Source: Pyrus communis
Lineage: Eukaryota; Streptophyta; Magnoliopsida; Rosales; Rosaceae
Length of the DNA: 64,000 nt
Reading direction: 5' to 3'
Assembly (NCBI RefSeq): GCF_963583255.1
Contig: NC_084815.1
Location: 14,741,724 to 14,805,723 of the forward strand
Positions 21,594-33,002 of the stretch are shown in pieces. The stretch's first letter is position 1. Every line of letters begins with the position of its first letter. Position numbers and translations under genes: made by a program. The notes beneath the pieces were generated by a model, which saw nothing but the letters and a program-made list of their open reading frames with translations, was not told where the DNA came from and did no database searches.

Positions 21594-24040
21594 TAGCCCA
21601 ACGTTTCTATGCCATTTGTAATGACCGTTTCAAGTGCATCTCCATGTAATTGATCAAGGTGTACCTGCGCCAAGGAATCAAGAATATCAATAGAGAAACA
21701 TGAGTGATCATCATTAGGAAATTTCATAGTTTCAGAAATATTGAAATCAATCACTTCCCCATCGAATTCCATCGTTAAAGTGCCTTTAAACACATCTATC
21801 TTTGTTCGGGCTGTCTTCATGAAGGGCCTCCCAAGAAGAATCGGCAAAGATGGAGCATGGCTTGTTTCTTCCATTTCAAGAACGTAGAAATCCGCCGGAA
21901 ATATCAAATTATTCACCTGCACTAAGACTTCTTCCAATACGCCCTTTGGATAGGCATTAGATCTATCGGCCAACTGAATAATTACACCATCATTTTTCAA
22001 TTCACCAAGGTTCATTGAAGCTCCTAAGTCTAACATAGCATGTTCGAACTTAGTTTGACCAATAATACAAGGAATTGTAAAGCTACCTGGATCTTTGCAC
22101 TTTGGTGGTAACTTCCTTTGTAAAACAGCGGAAACGTTTTCACTTACCCTTACTACCTCTTTATGTGACGCCCTCTTCCTTGTAGTGCACAATTCCTTCA
22201 AGAACTTAGCGTATTTGGGCACTTGCTTTATTGCATCTAGGAGCGGGATATTGACTTGCACTTTCCTAAACGTTTCAAGAATGTCCTTCTCATGCTCCTC
22301 CTTCTTTGTTTGCAAAAATCTGTGAGGAAAAGGAACATTGGGTGGAACGGGGTTAGAATTAATGAAATTTGAACCCAACTTACCTTTGGTGGCCGAATGG
22401 GATGCATTGGATGAATTTAGGTCCTTGTGTGCTTGCGGCAAAGGAGGTCGTGTCCTTGCCGTGGGCTTCCCTTCAGCCTCATCTTCATGTTGCAACGTTT
22501 CTTCTTCGTTAGGACTTGTTGTGAGTGGTGTAGATGTGGTGCCAACCTCTTTTCCACTCCTCAAAGTGATTGCTTTGGCAGATTCGAACCCTCCCTTTGG
22601 ATTGACAATGGTTGAGCTTGGAAGCTTGCCTTGGTCTCGGAATTGTCCCACAAACTCCGCAATCTTCCCTATTTGCTTCTCTAATTGGTCCACCCTTTTG
22701 TCTTGGTTTTGCATCGCCTTGTTTTGATTTTCTTGTCCCTGAGACAAACTAGTAAGTAACTGAAGAATTGTAGCATTATCTAAAGACATACCTTGATGGT
22801 TTTGGCCGGATTGTGGTTGGTTTTGGTCTTGGCTGTGGGTTTTGGTGTAAAACCCCGGAGGTTGTTGTCTAAAGCCTCCTTGTTGTTGAGGTTGTTGGGG
22901 CTCCCTCCACTTGAAGTTTGGATGGTCTCTCCAACCCAGATTGTATGTGTTGGAATATGGATCATTCCTTGGTTGATTGTGGCTTGGAAATCCAATGGCA
23001 TTTGCACTCTTCCATCCCCCATTCTCAATCAATTGAGGGCACCTTTCCGAAGGGTGTCCTTGGATAGAACATACACCACATACAATTGGTCCTTGTATCT
23101 TCATTCCTTCGGCCATCTGAGACATAATAGAAGTAAGATTAGCTAATTGAGATTGAATATCGGATTGAGAACTTACCTTATTCAATTGTTGCCGTGGGGG
23201 GTCCCTTTGCCCAAGTCCTTCATATTGTTGTGCATTTAGAGCACGGTTTGCAATTAGGGTCTTGGCTGCCATAGGTGTTTTGTCCACCAATACACCTCCC
23301 GCCGAAGAATCGAGCATTTGCCTTTCAATGGGAAGAAGGCCCTCATAGAAGTATTGAAGGAGAAGCTCCTCCTTCATTTGATGTTGAGGACATGATGCAA
23401 CAAGGGTTTTAAAACGCTCATAGTATGCCGGAAAATATTCTCCTTGACTTTGTTGGATTCCGCTAATTCTCTTCCTCAAGAGAATGACTCTTGAAGTAGG
23501 GAAGAACTTTTCCAAGAACGCTCTCTTCATGCTTTCCCAAGAAGTCACTGTCCCGGGTGCCAATTCATAAAGCCAATCCTTAGCCTTTTCCACAAGAGAG
23601 AATGGAAAAGCTTTCATCTTCAAAATATTCCCATCAACATTAATGGGTGTCATGCTTGAGCATACAACTTCAAACTCCTTCAAATGCTTGTTTGGATCTT
23701 CCATGGACAGCCCATGGTACTTAGGAATATGATGCAGCAAGCTTGACTTCAATTCGAACTCATCGTTCTTGCCTTGAGCCGCCCTAGGATATTGAATATA
23801 TAGGGGTGCGGCATTGTCCAATCCCGAAGCGGAAAGCTCCTTGATTGTTCGGTTGTCCGCTGCCATGTCTACTTCACCCACTCTTGCCGTGGGTTTCTCT
23901 TCTTCAGATTCAGAAACGGACTCGGAGCTTTCACTTGATTCACTAGGTTCTGGGTTCTTTCTCTTTCGTCTCAATTCTCGCTCGAAATCGGCGTCAAAGT
24001 CCGAGATATGTTCACGAATCGGATGAGAATTCCGAGTCAT
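21593..24040 (-). CDS. Athila-type Gag-protease polyprotein (pol deleted)
   Basis: An 815-residue open frame. Residues about 105-275 are a retrotransposon Gag capsid domain ([49 protein letters not shown]). Residues 321-334 form a zinc knuckle C-x2-C-x4-H-x4-C ([14 protein letters not shown]). 360-450 is Gln/Asn-rich. Residues about 640-760 are a retroviral-type aspartic protease with DLGAS at 671-675 in place of the usual DTGAS, and ILLGRPF at 734-740. About a dozen residues usual between the active site and LGELKNDG appear to be missing, so protease activity is doubtful. The frame ends at the deletion junction with the integrase remnant. It could still make a capsid protein; no evidence of expression. 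Confidence 0.85.
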   Translation of the reverse strand: MTRNSHPIREHISDFDADFERELRRKRKNPEPSESSESSESVSESEEEKPTARVGEVDMAADNRTIKELSASGLDNAAPLYIQYPRAAQGKNDEFELKSSLLHHIPKYHGLSMEDPNKHLKEFEVVCSSMTPINVDGNILKMKAFPFSLVEKAKDWLYELAPGTVTSWESMKRAFLEKFFPTSRVILLRKRISGIQQSQGEYFPAYYERFKTLVASCPQHQMKEELLLQYFYEGLLPIERQMLDSSAGGVLVDKTPMAAKTLIANRALNAQQYEGLGQRDPPRQQLNKVSSQSDIQSQLANLTSIMSQMAEGMKIQGPIVCGVCSIQGHPSERCPQLIENGGWKSANAIGFPSHNQPRNDPYSNTYNLGWRDHPNFKWREPQQPQQQGGFRQQPPGFYTKTHSQDQNQPQSGQNHQGMSLDNATILQLLTSLSQGQENQNKAMQNQDKRVDQLEKQIGKIAEFVGQFRDQGKLPSSTIVNPKGGFESAKAITLRSGKEVGTTSTPLTTSPNEEETLQHEDEAEGKPTARTRPPLPQAHKDLNSSNASHSATKGKLGSNFINSNPVPPNVPFPHRFLQTKKEEHEKDILETFRKVQVNIPLLDAIKQVPKYAKFLKELCTTRKRASHKEVVRVSENVSAVLQRKLPPKCKDPGSFTIPCIIGQTKFEHAMLDLGASMNLGELKNDGVIIQLADRSNAYPKGVLEEVLVQVNNLIFPADFYVLEMEETSHAPSLPILLGRPFMKTARTKIDVFKGTLTMEFDGEVIDFNISETMKFPNDDHSCFSIDILDSLAQVHLDQLHGDALETVITNGIETLG

Positions 24041-24140
24041 AAACTAGTACCTAAAACAAGAAACAAAACAAGATTAAGAATCTGGAATAAAATAAAAACA
24101 AACGAAAATAAAACAATCCAAGAGATTAGCAAAGTTGCTA

Positions 24141-24159
24141 ATCCCCGGCAACGGCGCCA
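24141..24159 (-). other. Primer-binding site for tRNA-Asp
   Basis: The plus strand reads atccccggcaacggcgcca, identical to the 3' end of plant tRNA-Asp including CCA, so the element's sense strand is its complement. It is five bases from the LTR edge at 24165. tRNA-Asp priming is typical of Athila. Confidence 0.85.
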
Positions 24160-24164
24160 AAATT

Positions 24165-24408
24165 TGATAAGAGAATTATACGCACACAAATTAAACCCTC
24201 TTTTTATCAATTGTAGTAAGTATGTAAGTAGGGATCGTTCTGGACCGGGGATTAGGAGGGATTGTTAATCACTTGGATTTGACTCAAAAACGTAAAAACA
24301 AGTTTAAAACACTATACTAGACTCAAAGAATGCAAAACTCAAAATAAGATAGATTGTAATGACTAAGACTAAACAAAATATGGGGGGGGGGGGGATTGAG
24401 GTTTTGAC
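24165..24408 (-). repeat. Truncated LTR copy next to the functional primer site
   Basis: Matches the first 240 bp or so of the LTR as read on the plus strand (tgataagagaattatacgc to gaggttttgac, compare 17253-17494), then stops. Five unmatched bases (ctatt) separate it from the inverted LTR at 24414. It carries AAG in place of the GCG seen in the other two copies near the end. Confidence 0.85.
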
Positions 24409-24413
24409 CTATT

Positions 24414-26199
24414 TGATAGGAGCATATTTATGTGTCTTAATTGGCTTGTTCTCGTGCATTTACGTTGTGTTTCTTTAGTTACTTTAGTCCTTTATGCCAT
24501 TTTCGTGTGTTTCTAGGTTCATATGGCTAAGGAAGCAAAAAGGTGCATTTTGGAGCAAAATTGGGCTTAGAATGGATAGCCTATGCTTGGAGCCAAAGTG
24601 TTGGACGAAATTGAAGCCTTGTATGCACTTTAGGACATAAAACAAAGGGCCTAGCCCAATTAAACAAAGCCTTAGAACCAGCAAAACCATTCATTTCCAG
24701 CACCAAACATCACATTGCCGTGCATCCCATTTGCATTTCCAGCTTCCCACTTCATCATTGCACCACATTCTCTTCCATATTCCCTCTTTAATCCACATGC
24801 ATTCATCATCATTCACCCTAGCTTTAATTCACATGCAAACACATTAATTTCCAGCACCAAACATCACCTTGCCGTGCATCCCATTCCATTTTCCAGCTTT
24901 TATCCTTCATTGCAGCCACACTTCCACATGCATTCCCTCTTTAATCATTCTTCCTAGCTGTTTTTCCATCATTATTTCAGCCACATGCACTCTCAATCAT
25001 AAGAGCCACATGCATTCTTAAACAATCAGCCACATATTCTCCCATTCCTCCTATAAAAACCCATGCATTCACACAAACAAGGACACAACAACAAACACAA
25101 GCTTTGCCGTGCAAAACTTGTGTTTTTCCCTTCCAATTCCAGCATTCTTCCCTTCCATTTCCACCACTCCCCATCCCTCCAAAACACTACCCAATCATTC
25201 CCCACTCCATTCCACATACAAACACCAACCCAAACCTTTCCTTAGACCTTGTGCCACAACAAAGAGGAGGAGAAGAGGGCCTAAACATTCATACAATTCA
25301 AGTTTGAGTTGTTGGAATTTTTAGGTGTTTTCTCTCCCTGATATTCAATGATTAAATTTACTTATCTTTGTCTTGTACGTATGAGGAACTAAACCCCCCT
25401 TGGCTAGGGGGGATTCGAAATACATGTTCATGCTTGCAATATGAATTGAGTACCTTTGGTTGGAATTTCATAAGTTGTGAATTCAATTTGTTTAACTGTT
25501 TGATTGATAACTTATTTATGTATGTTTATTGAGAGTGCACGCTTAATTTTCATGCATGAATATGACGCTAGAATATAAGTGAGTTTCACCTAATAGTTAT
25601 GAACTTATATTCACAAGTAGTGGAGGTTGCTTATAAACAATCGCGTTAAATAAATTCTTGGCATAAGTTTCATGCAATCGTGTAACGAATGCCTCGTCAA
25701 CACTTATAGTTTTCATGATGCTTAATGATTCTTGCTTGTATCTCTATTATGCAATTCATGTAGGAAACTTGTGGGGAATGCTTTGGGTTGTCGCATGCAA
25801 TCATCCAATTCATTAACTTAAGGAAAACTTGACGGTTAATTTAAGCGGACCTAATTAACCCGGGGTGTTGAGTTTCATAACTCATCGAAAGCACAACCGA
25901 AAATCATCTTGTATGCAAGTGTAACATGTGTGGAGAAGAACCTTCTAGCTAGCATTCATCCATATTTTCATCACATTCATATTTACATTCTGCCCTTAAT
26001 TACAATCTGTGCATTTTAGTTTAATTTCGTCAAAACCTCAATCCCCCCCCCCCCCCCATATTTTGTTTAGTCTTAGTCATTACAATCTATCTTATTTTGA
26101 GTTTTGCATTCTTTGAGTCTAGTATAGTGTTTTAAACTTGTTTTTACGTTTTTGAGTCAAATCCAAGTGATTAACAATCCCTCCTAATCCCCGGCAACG
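24414..26199 (+). repeat. Inverted LTR copy
   Basis: Sense-orientation LTR on the plus strand, from TGATAGGAGC to the 'taatccccgg' that lies about 80 bases from the LTR's far end. It is the reverse complement of 26290-28068 and of 17330-19110, so it lies opposite to both outer LTRs. At diagnostic sites it agrees sometimes with the left and sometimes with the right LTR. Confidence 0.9.
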
Positions 26200-26205
26200 G
26201 CACCA
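26186..26205 (-). other. Second tRNA-Asp primer site, one mismatch
   Basis: aatccccggcaacggcacca lies six bases before the 5' LTR at 26211. It differs from the tRNA-Asp match at 24141-24159 by A for G in the last CGCC. Its first part doubles as the end of the inverted LTR, which contains the same taatccccgg. Confidence 0.8.
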
Positions 26206-26210
26206 AAATT

Positions 26211-28068
26211 TGATGCGAGAATTATACGCACACAAATTAAACCCTCTTTTTATCAATTGTAGTAAGTATGTAAGTAGGGATCGTTCTGGACCGGGGATTA
26301 GGAGGGATTGTTAATCACTTGGATTTGACTCAAAAACGTAAAAACAAGTTTAAAACACTATACTAGACTCAAAGAATGCAAAACTCAAAATAAGATAGAT
26401 TGTAATGACTAAGACTAAACAAAATATGGGGGGGGGGGATTGAGGTTTTGACGAAATTAAACTAAAATGCACAGATTGCAATTAAGAGCAGAATGTAAAT
26501 ATGAATGTGATGAAAATATGGATGAATGCTAGCTAGAAGGTTCTTCTCCACACATTTTACACTTGCATACAAGATGATTTTCGGTTGTGCTTTCGATGAG
26601 TTATGAAACTCAACACCCCGAGTTAATTAGGTCCGCTTAAATTAACCATCAAGTTTTCCTTAAGTTAATGAATTGGATGATTGCATGCGACAACCCAAAG
26701 CATTCCCCACAAGTTCCCTACATGAATTTCATAATAAAGATACAAGCAAAAATCATTAAGCATCATGAAAACTATAAGTGTTGACGAGGCATTCGTTACT
26801 ATGATTGCATGAAACTTATGCCAAGAATTTATTTAACGCGATTGTTTATAAGCAACCTCCACTACTTGTGAATATAAGTTCATAACTATTAGGTGAAACT
26901 CACTTATATTCTAGCGTCATATTCATGCATGAAAATTAAGCGTGCACTCTCAATAAACATACATAAATAAGTTATCAATCAAACAGTTAAACAAATTGAA
27001 TTCACAACTTATGAAATTCCAACCAAAGGTAATCAATTCATATTGCAAGCATGAACATGTATTTCGAATCCCCCCTAGCCAAGGGGGGTTTAGTTCCTCA
27101 TACGTACAAGACAAAGATAAGTAAATTTAATCATTGAATATCAGGGAGAGAAAACACCTAAAAATTCGAACAACTCAAACTTGAATTGTATGAACGTTTA
27201 GGCCCTCTTCTCCTCCTCTTTGTTGTGGCACAAGGTCTAAGGAAAGGTTTGGGTTGGTGTTTGTATGTGGAATGGAGTGGGGAATGATTGGGTAGTGTTT
27301 TGGAGGGATGGGGAGTGGTGGAAATGGAAGGGAAGAATGCTAGAATTGGAAGGGAAAAACACAAGTTTTGCACGGCAAAGCTTGTGTTTGTTGTTGTGTA
27401 CTTGTTTGTGTGAATGCATGGGTTTTTATAGGAGGAATGGGAGAATATGTGGCTGATTGTTTAAGAATGCATGTGGCTCTTATGATTGAGAGTGCATGAG
27501 GCTGAAATAATGATGGAAAAACAGCTAGGAAGAATGATTAAAGAGGGAATGCATGTGGAAGTGTGGCTGCAATGAAGGATAAAAGCTGGAAAATGGAATG
27601 GGATGCACGGCAAGGTGATGTTTGGTGCTGGAAATTAATGTGTTTGCATGTGAATTAAAGCTAGGGTGAATGATGATGAATGCATGTGGATTAAAGAGGG
27701 AATATGGAAGAGAATGTGGTGCAATGATGAAGTGGGAAACTGGAAATGCAAATGGGATGCACGGCAATGTGATGTTTGGTGCTGGAAATGAATGGTTTTG
27801 CTGGTTCTAAGGCTTTGTTTGATTGGGCTAGGCCCTTTGTTTTATGTCCTAAAGTGCATACAAGGCTTCAATTTCGTCCAACACTTTGGCTCCAAGCATA
27901 GGCTATCCATTCTAAGCCCAATTTTGCTCCAAAATGCACCTTTTTGCTTCCTTAGCCATATGAACCTAGAAACACACGAAAATGGCATAAAGGACTAAAG
28001 TAACTAAAGAAACACAACGTAAATGCACGAGAACAAGCCAATTAAGACACATAAATATGCTCCTATCA
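26211..28068 (-). repeat. 5' LTR of the Athila-type element
   Basis: 1858 bp, from tgatgcgagaattatacgc to ctcctatca, followed by the target duplication CATCT. Near-identical to 17253-19110. Confidence 0.9.
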
Positions 28069-28329
28069 CATCTAAACCATCCAACAGAGGCGACACATCC
28101 TCCAAGGATGTTAACTCGATGTCCGTTAAGTACGTCTATCCTTGCAGGCATGTTTGCAACTGGTATATGAACTCGTCACTTTAGCTAGATCAAAGAAATA
28201 CATCTAGAGCAACATTCTAAAAACTAGAATTCATCACACTTGCTTATCACACTTGTGCGATATGAGGATTAAGATGAGACATAGTGGGCAACGTCCATGC
28301 AAATTCGGGCCGTTCTCCAGAAACGCTGA

Positions 28330-29030
28330 CGTTCTTATCACCCTCTAACGGCAAAAAGACTGTCTCATTAAAGTGACAACTTGCAAATGAGTAGTAAAGA
28401 GATCACGTGCAAGGGCTCTAAGAGAGCTAGTGTGAAGGAGAATCATGATCGACAAAAGATACACATCTTTCTTTCAGGACCCATGTTGGTACGTTACGGT
28501 AGCGCAACTTAGCACATGGAATGCACACCCAAATATGTAAATACGAAAATCGTCAGGTTCGTACCCAGTAACCAACTGTAATGTCATATAGGTTGGGTGG
28601 CAATGGGCCTCAAGGCGGACCAACATAGCTGCGTACAAGGATTGCATAGCCCTAGGCAGAAACCGAAAATGTGGTACTTATACCAAAATTCGGGCGATCA
28701 TTTAAATTTGCGCTTTATGATCGCTAAGCGAGGCTATTTGGGGTGAACATGGGAATTCTATGTTCAATTATAAACCCAAAATACATGCAATACTTTATCG
28801 AAAATCGTCGATATAAACTCTCCGACATTATCCAGTCTCACGGACCTTAAGGGATAAGTAGGGCGGTGAACCCTTAATCGGCCAGGAGGTTTAGCAGTAA
28901 TGTATGTGGACAGACATGTGACCAATTTGTCAATTCATCAACCAAAACCATAAGTATTTATATTGTCCACATTTTGGTTGGATCAGTCCACATATATTCC
29001 CTTGAATCCACTGTGAAAAGAAAATCATGT
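28330..29030 (-). pseudogene. Copia integrase relic
   Basis: Minus-strand pieces in several frames read NWSHVC, then a 'RLDN-GEF'-like DNVGEF segment near 28830, a WGYAIL-like GYAIL, LVTGYE-like VGYWVRT and DHDSPS. These follow the copia integrase core order (…RLDNAGEF…, …AWGYAILHAA…, …LVTGYEPDISHLRIFGC…, …VGYDSPT…). Many stops. Part of the outer copia element. Confidence 0.6.
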
Positions 29031-30234
29031 CGTATCTTTGCAAGGAATGATATAGAAAATCAATTTCCTTAATGAGCATGCTTGACAAAGTGTGCTTGTA
29101 GGCACAATATCCTTACTTTAGATAAGGAGATATGTTGTAGCATCATTGTTCGACCTAAGTGTCCCAAAAGGTCGTGCCAAAGCAAGTAAACTGCTCAATC
29201 AACAGGCTCCAGGCCGGCCACATGTGGTGTATTTCCAATTGGAAGACAAACCATTGGCCCTAAATCAAAGCTTCATGCTCATTTTTGGAGGTGATGCAAA
29301 GATATTTCACTCTATTTTCTTCAATGGTTTCATTTATGATCATTGTCATCTCAAATATCCTTAAAAAACTCAACGTCAGGGAAAATTTAAAGTCCCTTAA
29401 ATGGTGATGTAGTACCATTCATATAACGAGGAGCGTGCCAATGCTCTTAATCAGGTTGGATAGACCTAAAGTCAGTGTTAGAGATGTGATTTAGGTGTAA
29501 AGTTAGTGTGCGTAGTACGCATTCATCCAGACAACTAACTTTCCCACATTCCTACCTAATCACTTGTTTAATTGAATTGGTCACATGTATTAAGAAACAT
29601 GATTCAATTAACTCATATTCGAGGAAAATATCAATAAGATTATCCATAAGTAAAACATACACCAAACTTGAATCCAAGAACATGAAAAAATGTTCACAAA
29701 GTAAACCAAAGTTACGAGGGTGGATTCGGCTAACAAGGCCATCCATGTCAAATTTCTGTTCTTCTAACGATATTTAATGTAGCAAAATTAGTCTCACATA
29801 TTGACTACTAGAATGGTACTCCTTAACAACATTGGTAGGGGCACGAACAGGTGCATAACCAATTATCTATTTCATCAAGACGGAAGTAGATTCTACAGGG
29901 TTAAGATTTGGGAATACTATCCCTTATTCTTGAAGTTTTAGGTCTTAGATGCTAAGGATCACACTTCGGGCATGATGCCACACCTTGGCAGGCCCTGATT
30001 CTACCATATGTTGTAAAAACAAACTCCGAATTGGATTGTGTGAGAGTATGTTATTCGGTGTATCCCTGCCAAAGCAGTGCATCACCATTCGGTTAGGCTT
30101 TGACCAAACTGGGTTGAGCCATTCGGTAGACTCCAGCCGAACTAGGTTCATACCTTTCTCTCACATTTGTGGTAGTAATCAGATCCGAGAATTTGGTAAA
30201 CTTCCTTTTTCTACACAGCTGCTTCAGGGGCGAA
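29031..30234 (-). other. Copia interior, unreadable part
   Basis: Lies between integrase and gag relics and should hold pre-integrase and protease. I could not read a convincing domain; open frames here on the plus strand (29146-29364, 29508-29777, 29985-30269) are shadows. Confidence 0.4.
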
Positions 30235-30456
30235 CTAGAAACATGAAGGACGAGAAAAGTATTCTCTAGTCAAAATTCGATCGAATTTATAAACTTTAGA
30301 ATTGTACTCATTCATGGACGTAATCATGGTGTGCTTCAGGCAATGTCTTTCATGATTAAACGGTCCATAGAAGTGAGCCAAAGAGCCATGGAATCCTCGT
30401 TCATGAGGTATTTCCATTTGTAGCGCTTCAGGCACAAGTCTTCGAATGAAGATCAA
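30235..30456 (-). pseudogene. Copia Gag relic
   Basis: The minus strand reads ERHCLKHTMITSMNEYNSKV. The motif 'W..LRFQD+KSVNEYNS' is typical of the copia Gag region; here it is frameshifted. Supports the 5' to 3' order of the minus-strand copia element. Confidence 0.5.
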
Positions 30457-31797
30457 GGTGGAGGCTTATTCAGCTCTTCCTTGCCATTGTTGGCTATAAT
30501 GGTTTCTCAGCTTCTTGATAGTCAAGTGGAGATTTACGTCATGTACCCACATAAAGTGGTTTCTAATAGAAACATCCAAATCAGGGAAATCGAACTTGTG
30601 ACAGTTCGATAATCCATTGAATTGGAGGGAACAAGATTGTGATTGGTGCTATGGGAATAAATCATCCATAAGCATCAAAATTAGAACATTTGGGTTCTAA
30701 GACATGGTTTTCATGAAACATTCGGGTTTTCATGGGTGTATTGTTTTACAAAAACTTCGGGTTTCAAAGGCACTAAATTTGAAACTACAGGTTCAATTTA
30801 GTTTATGAACGTTTAGTTCATAAAAGAGAGGTTTATGCAAGAAACACATAATGCAATATACATCTAAGTGTAGTGGATTTGAGGTTCTTCGAGAACTCAA
30901 GTGTGAGAGCTTCGTTACTACGAAAGTATGTCAACGGTTCAAAGTATAAAAATAAATTATTGAATCGTTAATGTCCAAAAGTGATCTTCAGGTCAATAAT
31001 TTTGGGTTCATTATCAGATTAATGGACTGCAGGTCGTTTTTAATTAATTCAATAGATCGGGACCAAACAGGGTCGATTGTATAAGCTAAATAATATTAAC
31101 ATACAGGTTAATACTATTTAGAATGCTAAAATAATATCATGTGGGTCAAAAAATTTGCCCCAAAAGATAATTGGGCTCGGGTTGGGTACCTTAAGTAAAA
31201 GGCATGGCCTAAAAAAGGGCCTCGAGTGTGAACTTCAGGTCACGAGGTGAGGGAGAAACCCCAGTCACAGCTGGGTTTCAAGGTTGGGCCTCGAGGATGG
31301 CACAGGACAAAGCCCTGCAGATTTGCTAGCCTGTTAATGCACGGGAGCCCAGCCACAGTAGGCTGGCGTCATGCAAGGACCAAACCCATGTATATGGGCT
31401 GATACCGGAGTAAGCTATAAGCCTTAGTGCGCGCGGGACAGTAGCCCAGCAAGCATGACAACTTGTTGGCATGGGTCGAGAGCAGAGGAAGGTTCAAAAA
31501 GGAAAGTTGCAAGCTTCCTTGATGATTGGGGACTACGGGACCGAGACAACCCAACCAAGCCAAAGGCCTGGGGTGTGTATATGCTCATAGCAAAGCTACA
31601 ATCAAGGTCCATGTGGGTGCAGCAAAGCCCAGAGGGCTGCTGCCCAATTTGTGCCACAAGGAATGGTGCCATACCATTCCTAAATTTTTTTCGACATATG
31701 TAGGGTTTAAGATTAAGAAACCCTAGAATTGCTTCTAATTTAATTTAATACTCTGACTCACATATTCCACATAACAATTTGATTGTGCGATGCATGA

Positions 31798-31851
<54 letters not shown>

Positions 31852-32210
31852 CAAATATATGAACATATACAATATATATCTCGGAAGGAAAATATAAATA
31901 TAGGGGGGTTCATGCATCATGGGGAATGTTTTCATGCTTCATGGTTGTTTCAAATATCTTACTTTATTTTAAGCGTACCTAATTGGCAGAAAACAAATAA
32001 AAGCCTTTGAATTTGTAGAATCTCTGTAACCCGGAATTGCATCTTCAATGCGTTGTATCACGTTCAACACAGAAAAATTAAATTGAATCAATAGCATGTA
32101 GATCAATTCAAAATAATAAATTAATCATAAAAAGAATGATTAAAATGTACTACTCCCCTAATTGAAGAATAAACTCTCTTTAGCGCAGCATCAAGAGCGT
32201 GCTGATAACG
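30457..32210 (-). other. Copia leader and unassigned region
   Basis: Between the Gag relic and the 5' LTR. Repeated phrases built on 'gggtt' and 'ttcgggtt' occur at 30680-31100. No open coding frame recognised. An AT microsatellite lies within it. Confidence 0.35.
31799..31850. repeat. AT microsatellite
   Basis: About 25 uninterrupted AT units. Explains the low-complexity Ile-Tyr frame on the minus strand here. Confidence 0.95.
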
Positions 32211-32478
32211 TGTTGTAGGCATAATTTACTGAACAATTATGGAGACCATAGAGAAAAAAGGTGCGGCATAGAGAGAAGAAGAGAGAGATGTGTAATTGTG
32301 AGGTGTGTGTTATTTCATCCCATTGTGCCTTTATTTACAGTAGTAGGGAAGGTTAATTCCTTACCTTTTAGGATTACAACATTTAATAGGTAATCTACTT
32401 CTAATAGGAATATAAGATACATTCCCATATCTACTCGGATTTATACAATCACATTTCTATTCCAATAGGACTGCAACA
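32211..32478 (-). repeat. 5' LTR of the outer copia element
   Basis: Plus-strand ends TGTTGTAGGC and GACTGCAACA give TG..CA termini with TGTTG/CAACA inverted repeats, 268 bp. To its left the plus strand reads gagcgtgctgataacg; in sense orientation CGTTATCAGCACGCTC follows the LTR, a leader/primer sequence I recall from plant copia elements. Confidence 0.65.
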
Positions 32479-32631
32479 ATTTCCACTTTTTTACTATGCA
32501 ATAAGGAATAAGCTAATTGAAAGGTGAAAACGTTAGACCTTATAATTTACTAATTAATGGGTTAATCAAAATGGCATTTTCAAAGAGAAAATATAATTCA
32601 GAGCTCCAACATTATAACCTCTTTAATGCAT
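32479..32631. other. Unassigned spacer between two elements
   Basis: AT-rich; possibly the degraded start of the LTR that ends at 32735, but I could not align it convincingly. Confidence 0.3.
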
Positions 32632-32735
32632 CAGTTTTCATGGGTGTGTGAGGCTCTTGGCGTTGACCTAAGGTGTTATTTGTTTTGTAGGTACAATGTT
32701 GTCCAAGATCAAGGAAGAAGAAATTTGCATCCACA
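32632..32735 (+). repeat. Truncated 5' LTR of Tat derivative 2
   Basis: Matches 36843-36945 nearly base for base and ends ATCCACA. Everything upstream in the LTR is missing or beyond recognition. Confidence 0.75.
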
Positions 32736-32753
32736 AATTACACCCTCGCCACC

Positions 32754-33002
32754 ATGAAACGACAAAAAGATCAAAAAGCAATGGGGCGCCTACAATCTGA
32801 GGAAGTACCATGTGTGACATCTCACTACATCAAAGCCCGAAGACTCAAGCAGCTTGACGGGGACCACCTCACAAGCCGAGAACTATTCAGTTGTTATGCA
32901 GTTCCTACCTTACAGCTAAGTTCTCGTTCGTTTCGCTCGTTTTTCAATGAGGAATTCAGAAGTAATAACAACTTGGCTCAGCTGCATGCTTACAACAATT
33001 GA
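32754..33002 (+). pseudogene. Possible end-of-pol relic in Tat derivative 2
   Basis: An 82-residue open frame follows the truncated LTR directly: KRQKDQKAMGRLQSEEVPCV, then KARRLKQLDGDHL. The KAMGRL and HIKARRLKQ-like pieces resemble the extreme C-terminus of Ty3/Tat pol, downstream of integrase. Similarity is weak. It lies where pol would end, just before the tandem-repeat region, as in copy 1. Confidence 0.35.

Larger units (their letters stand above)
17253..28068 (-). mobile_element. Young Athila-type Ty3 element with three LTR copies
   Basis: A minus-strand element flanked by a perfect 5-bp target duplication CATCT (17248-17252 and 28069-28073), inserted in the copia relic. Order along the plus strand: 3' LTR (17253-19110), purine tract, noncoding 3' region, integrase C-terminus, gag-protease ORF, primer site for tRNA-Asp (24141-24159), partial LTR (24165-24408), inverted LTR (24414-26199), second primer site (26186-26205) and 5' LTR (26211-28068). 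tRNA-Asp priming, 1.86-kb LTRs and the gag-protease sequence fit the Athila lineage. The reverse transcriptase to integrase core is deleted, so it is non-autonomous. Because the outer LTRs carry the target duplication, the odd structure was present in the DNA that integrated, or arose later inside it. Confidence 0.85.
15400..32478 (-). mobile_element. Decayed Ty1/copia element, split by an Athila insertion
   Basis: Reading right to left: an LTR at 32211-32478, gag pieces near 30235-30456, integrase near 28330-29030, then (beyond the Athila insertion 17253-28068) reverse transcriptase at 16150-17250 and RNase H at 15850-16130. The end of pol lies near 15440-15610, with the purine tract (sense ctcagggggagta) at 15448-15462. 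That order (integrase before reverse transcriptase) defines Ty1/copia. Stops and frameshifts occur throughout. The 3' LTR expected to the left is missing, so the end at about 15400 is approximate and probably a deletion. Confidence 0.75.

Noticed and set aside
22338..23146. Plus-strand ORFs over the Gag region
   Set aside because: Antisense to a clear Gag-protease frame with zinc knuckle.
24141..24159. tRNA-Asp gene fragment
   Set aside because: Only the last 19 bases of the tRNA with CCA are present, at the correct place beside an LTR; this is a primer-binding site. Plant tRNA genes do not encode CCA.
31735..31935. Membrane-like Ile/Tyr-rich peptide
   Set aside because: Translation of an AT microsatellite.
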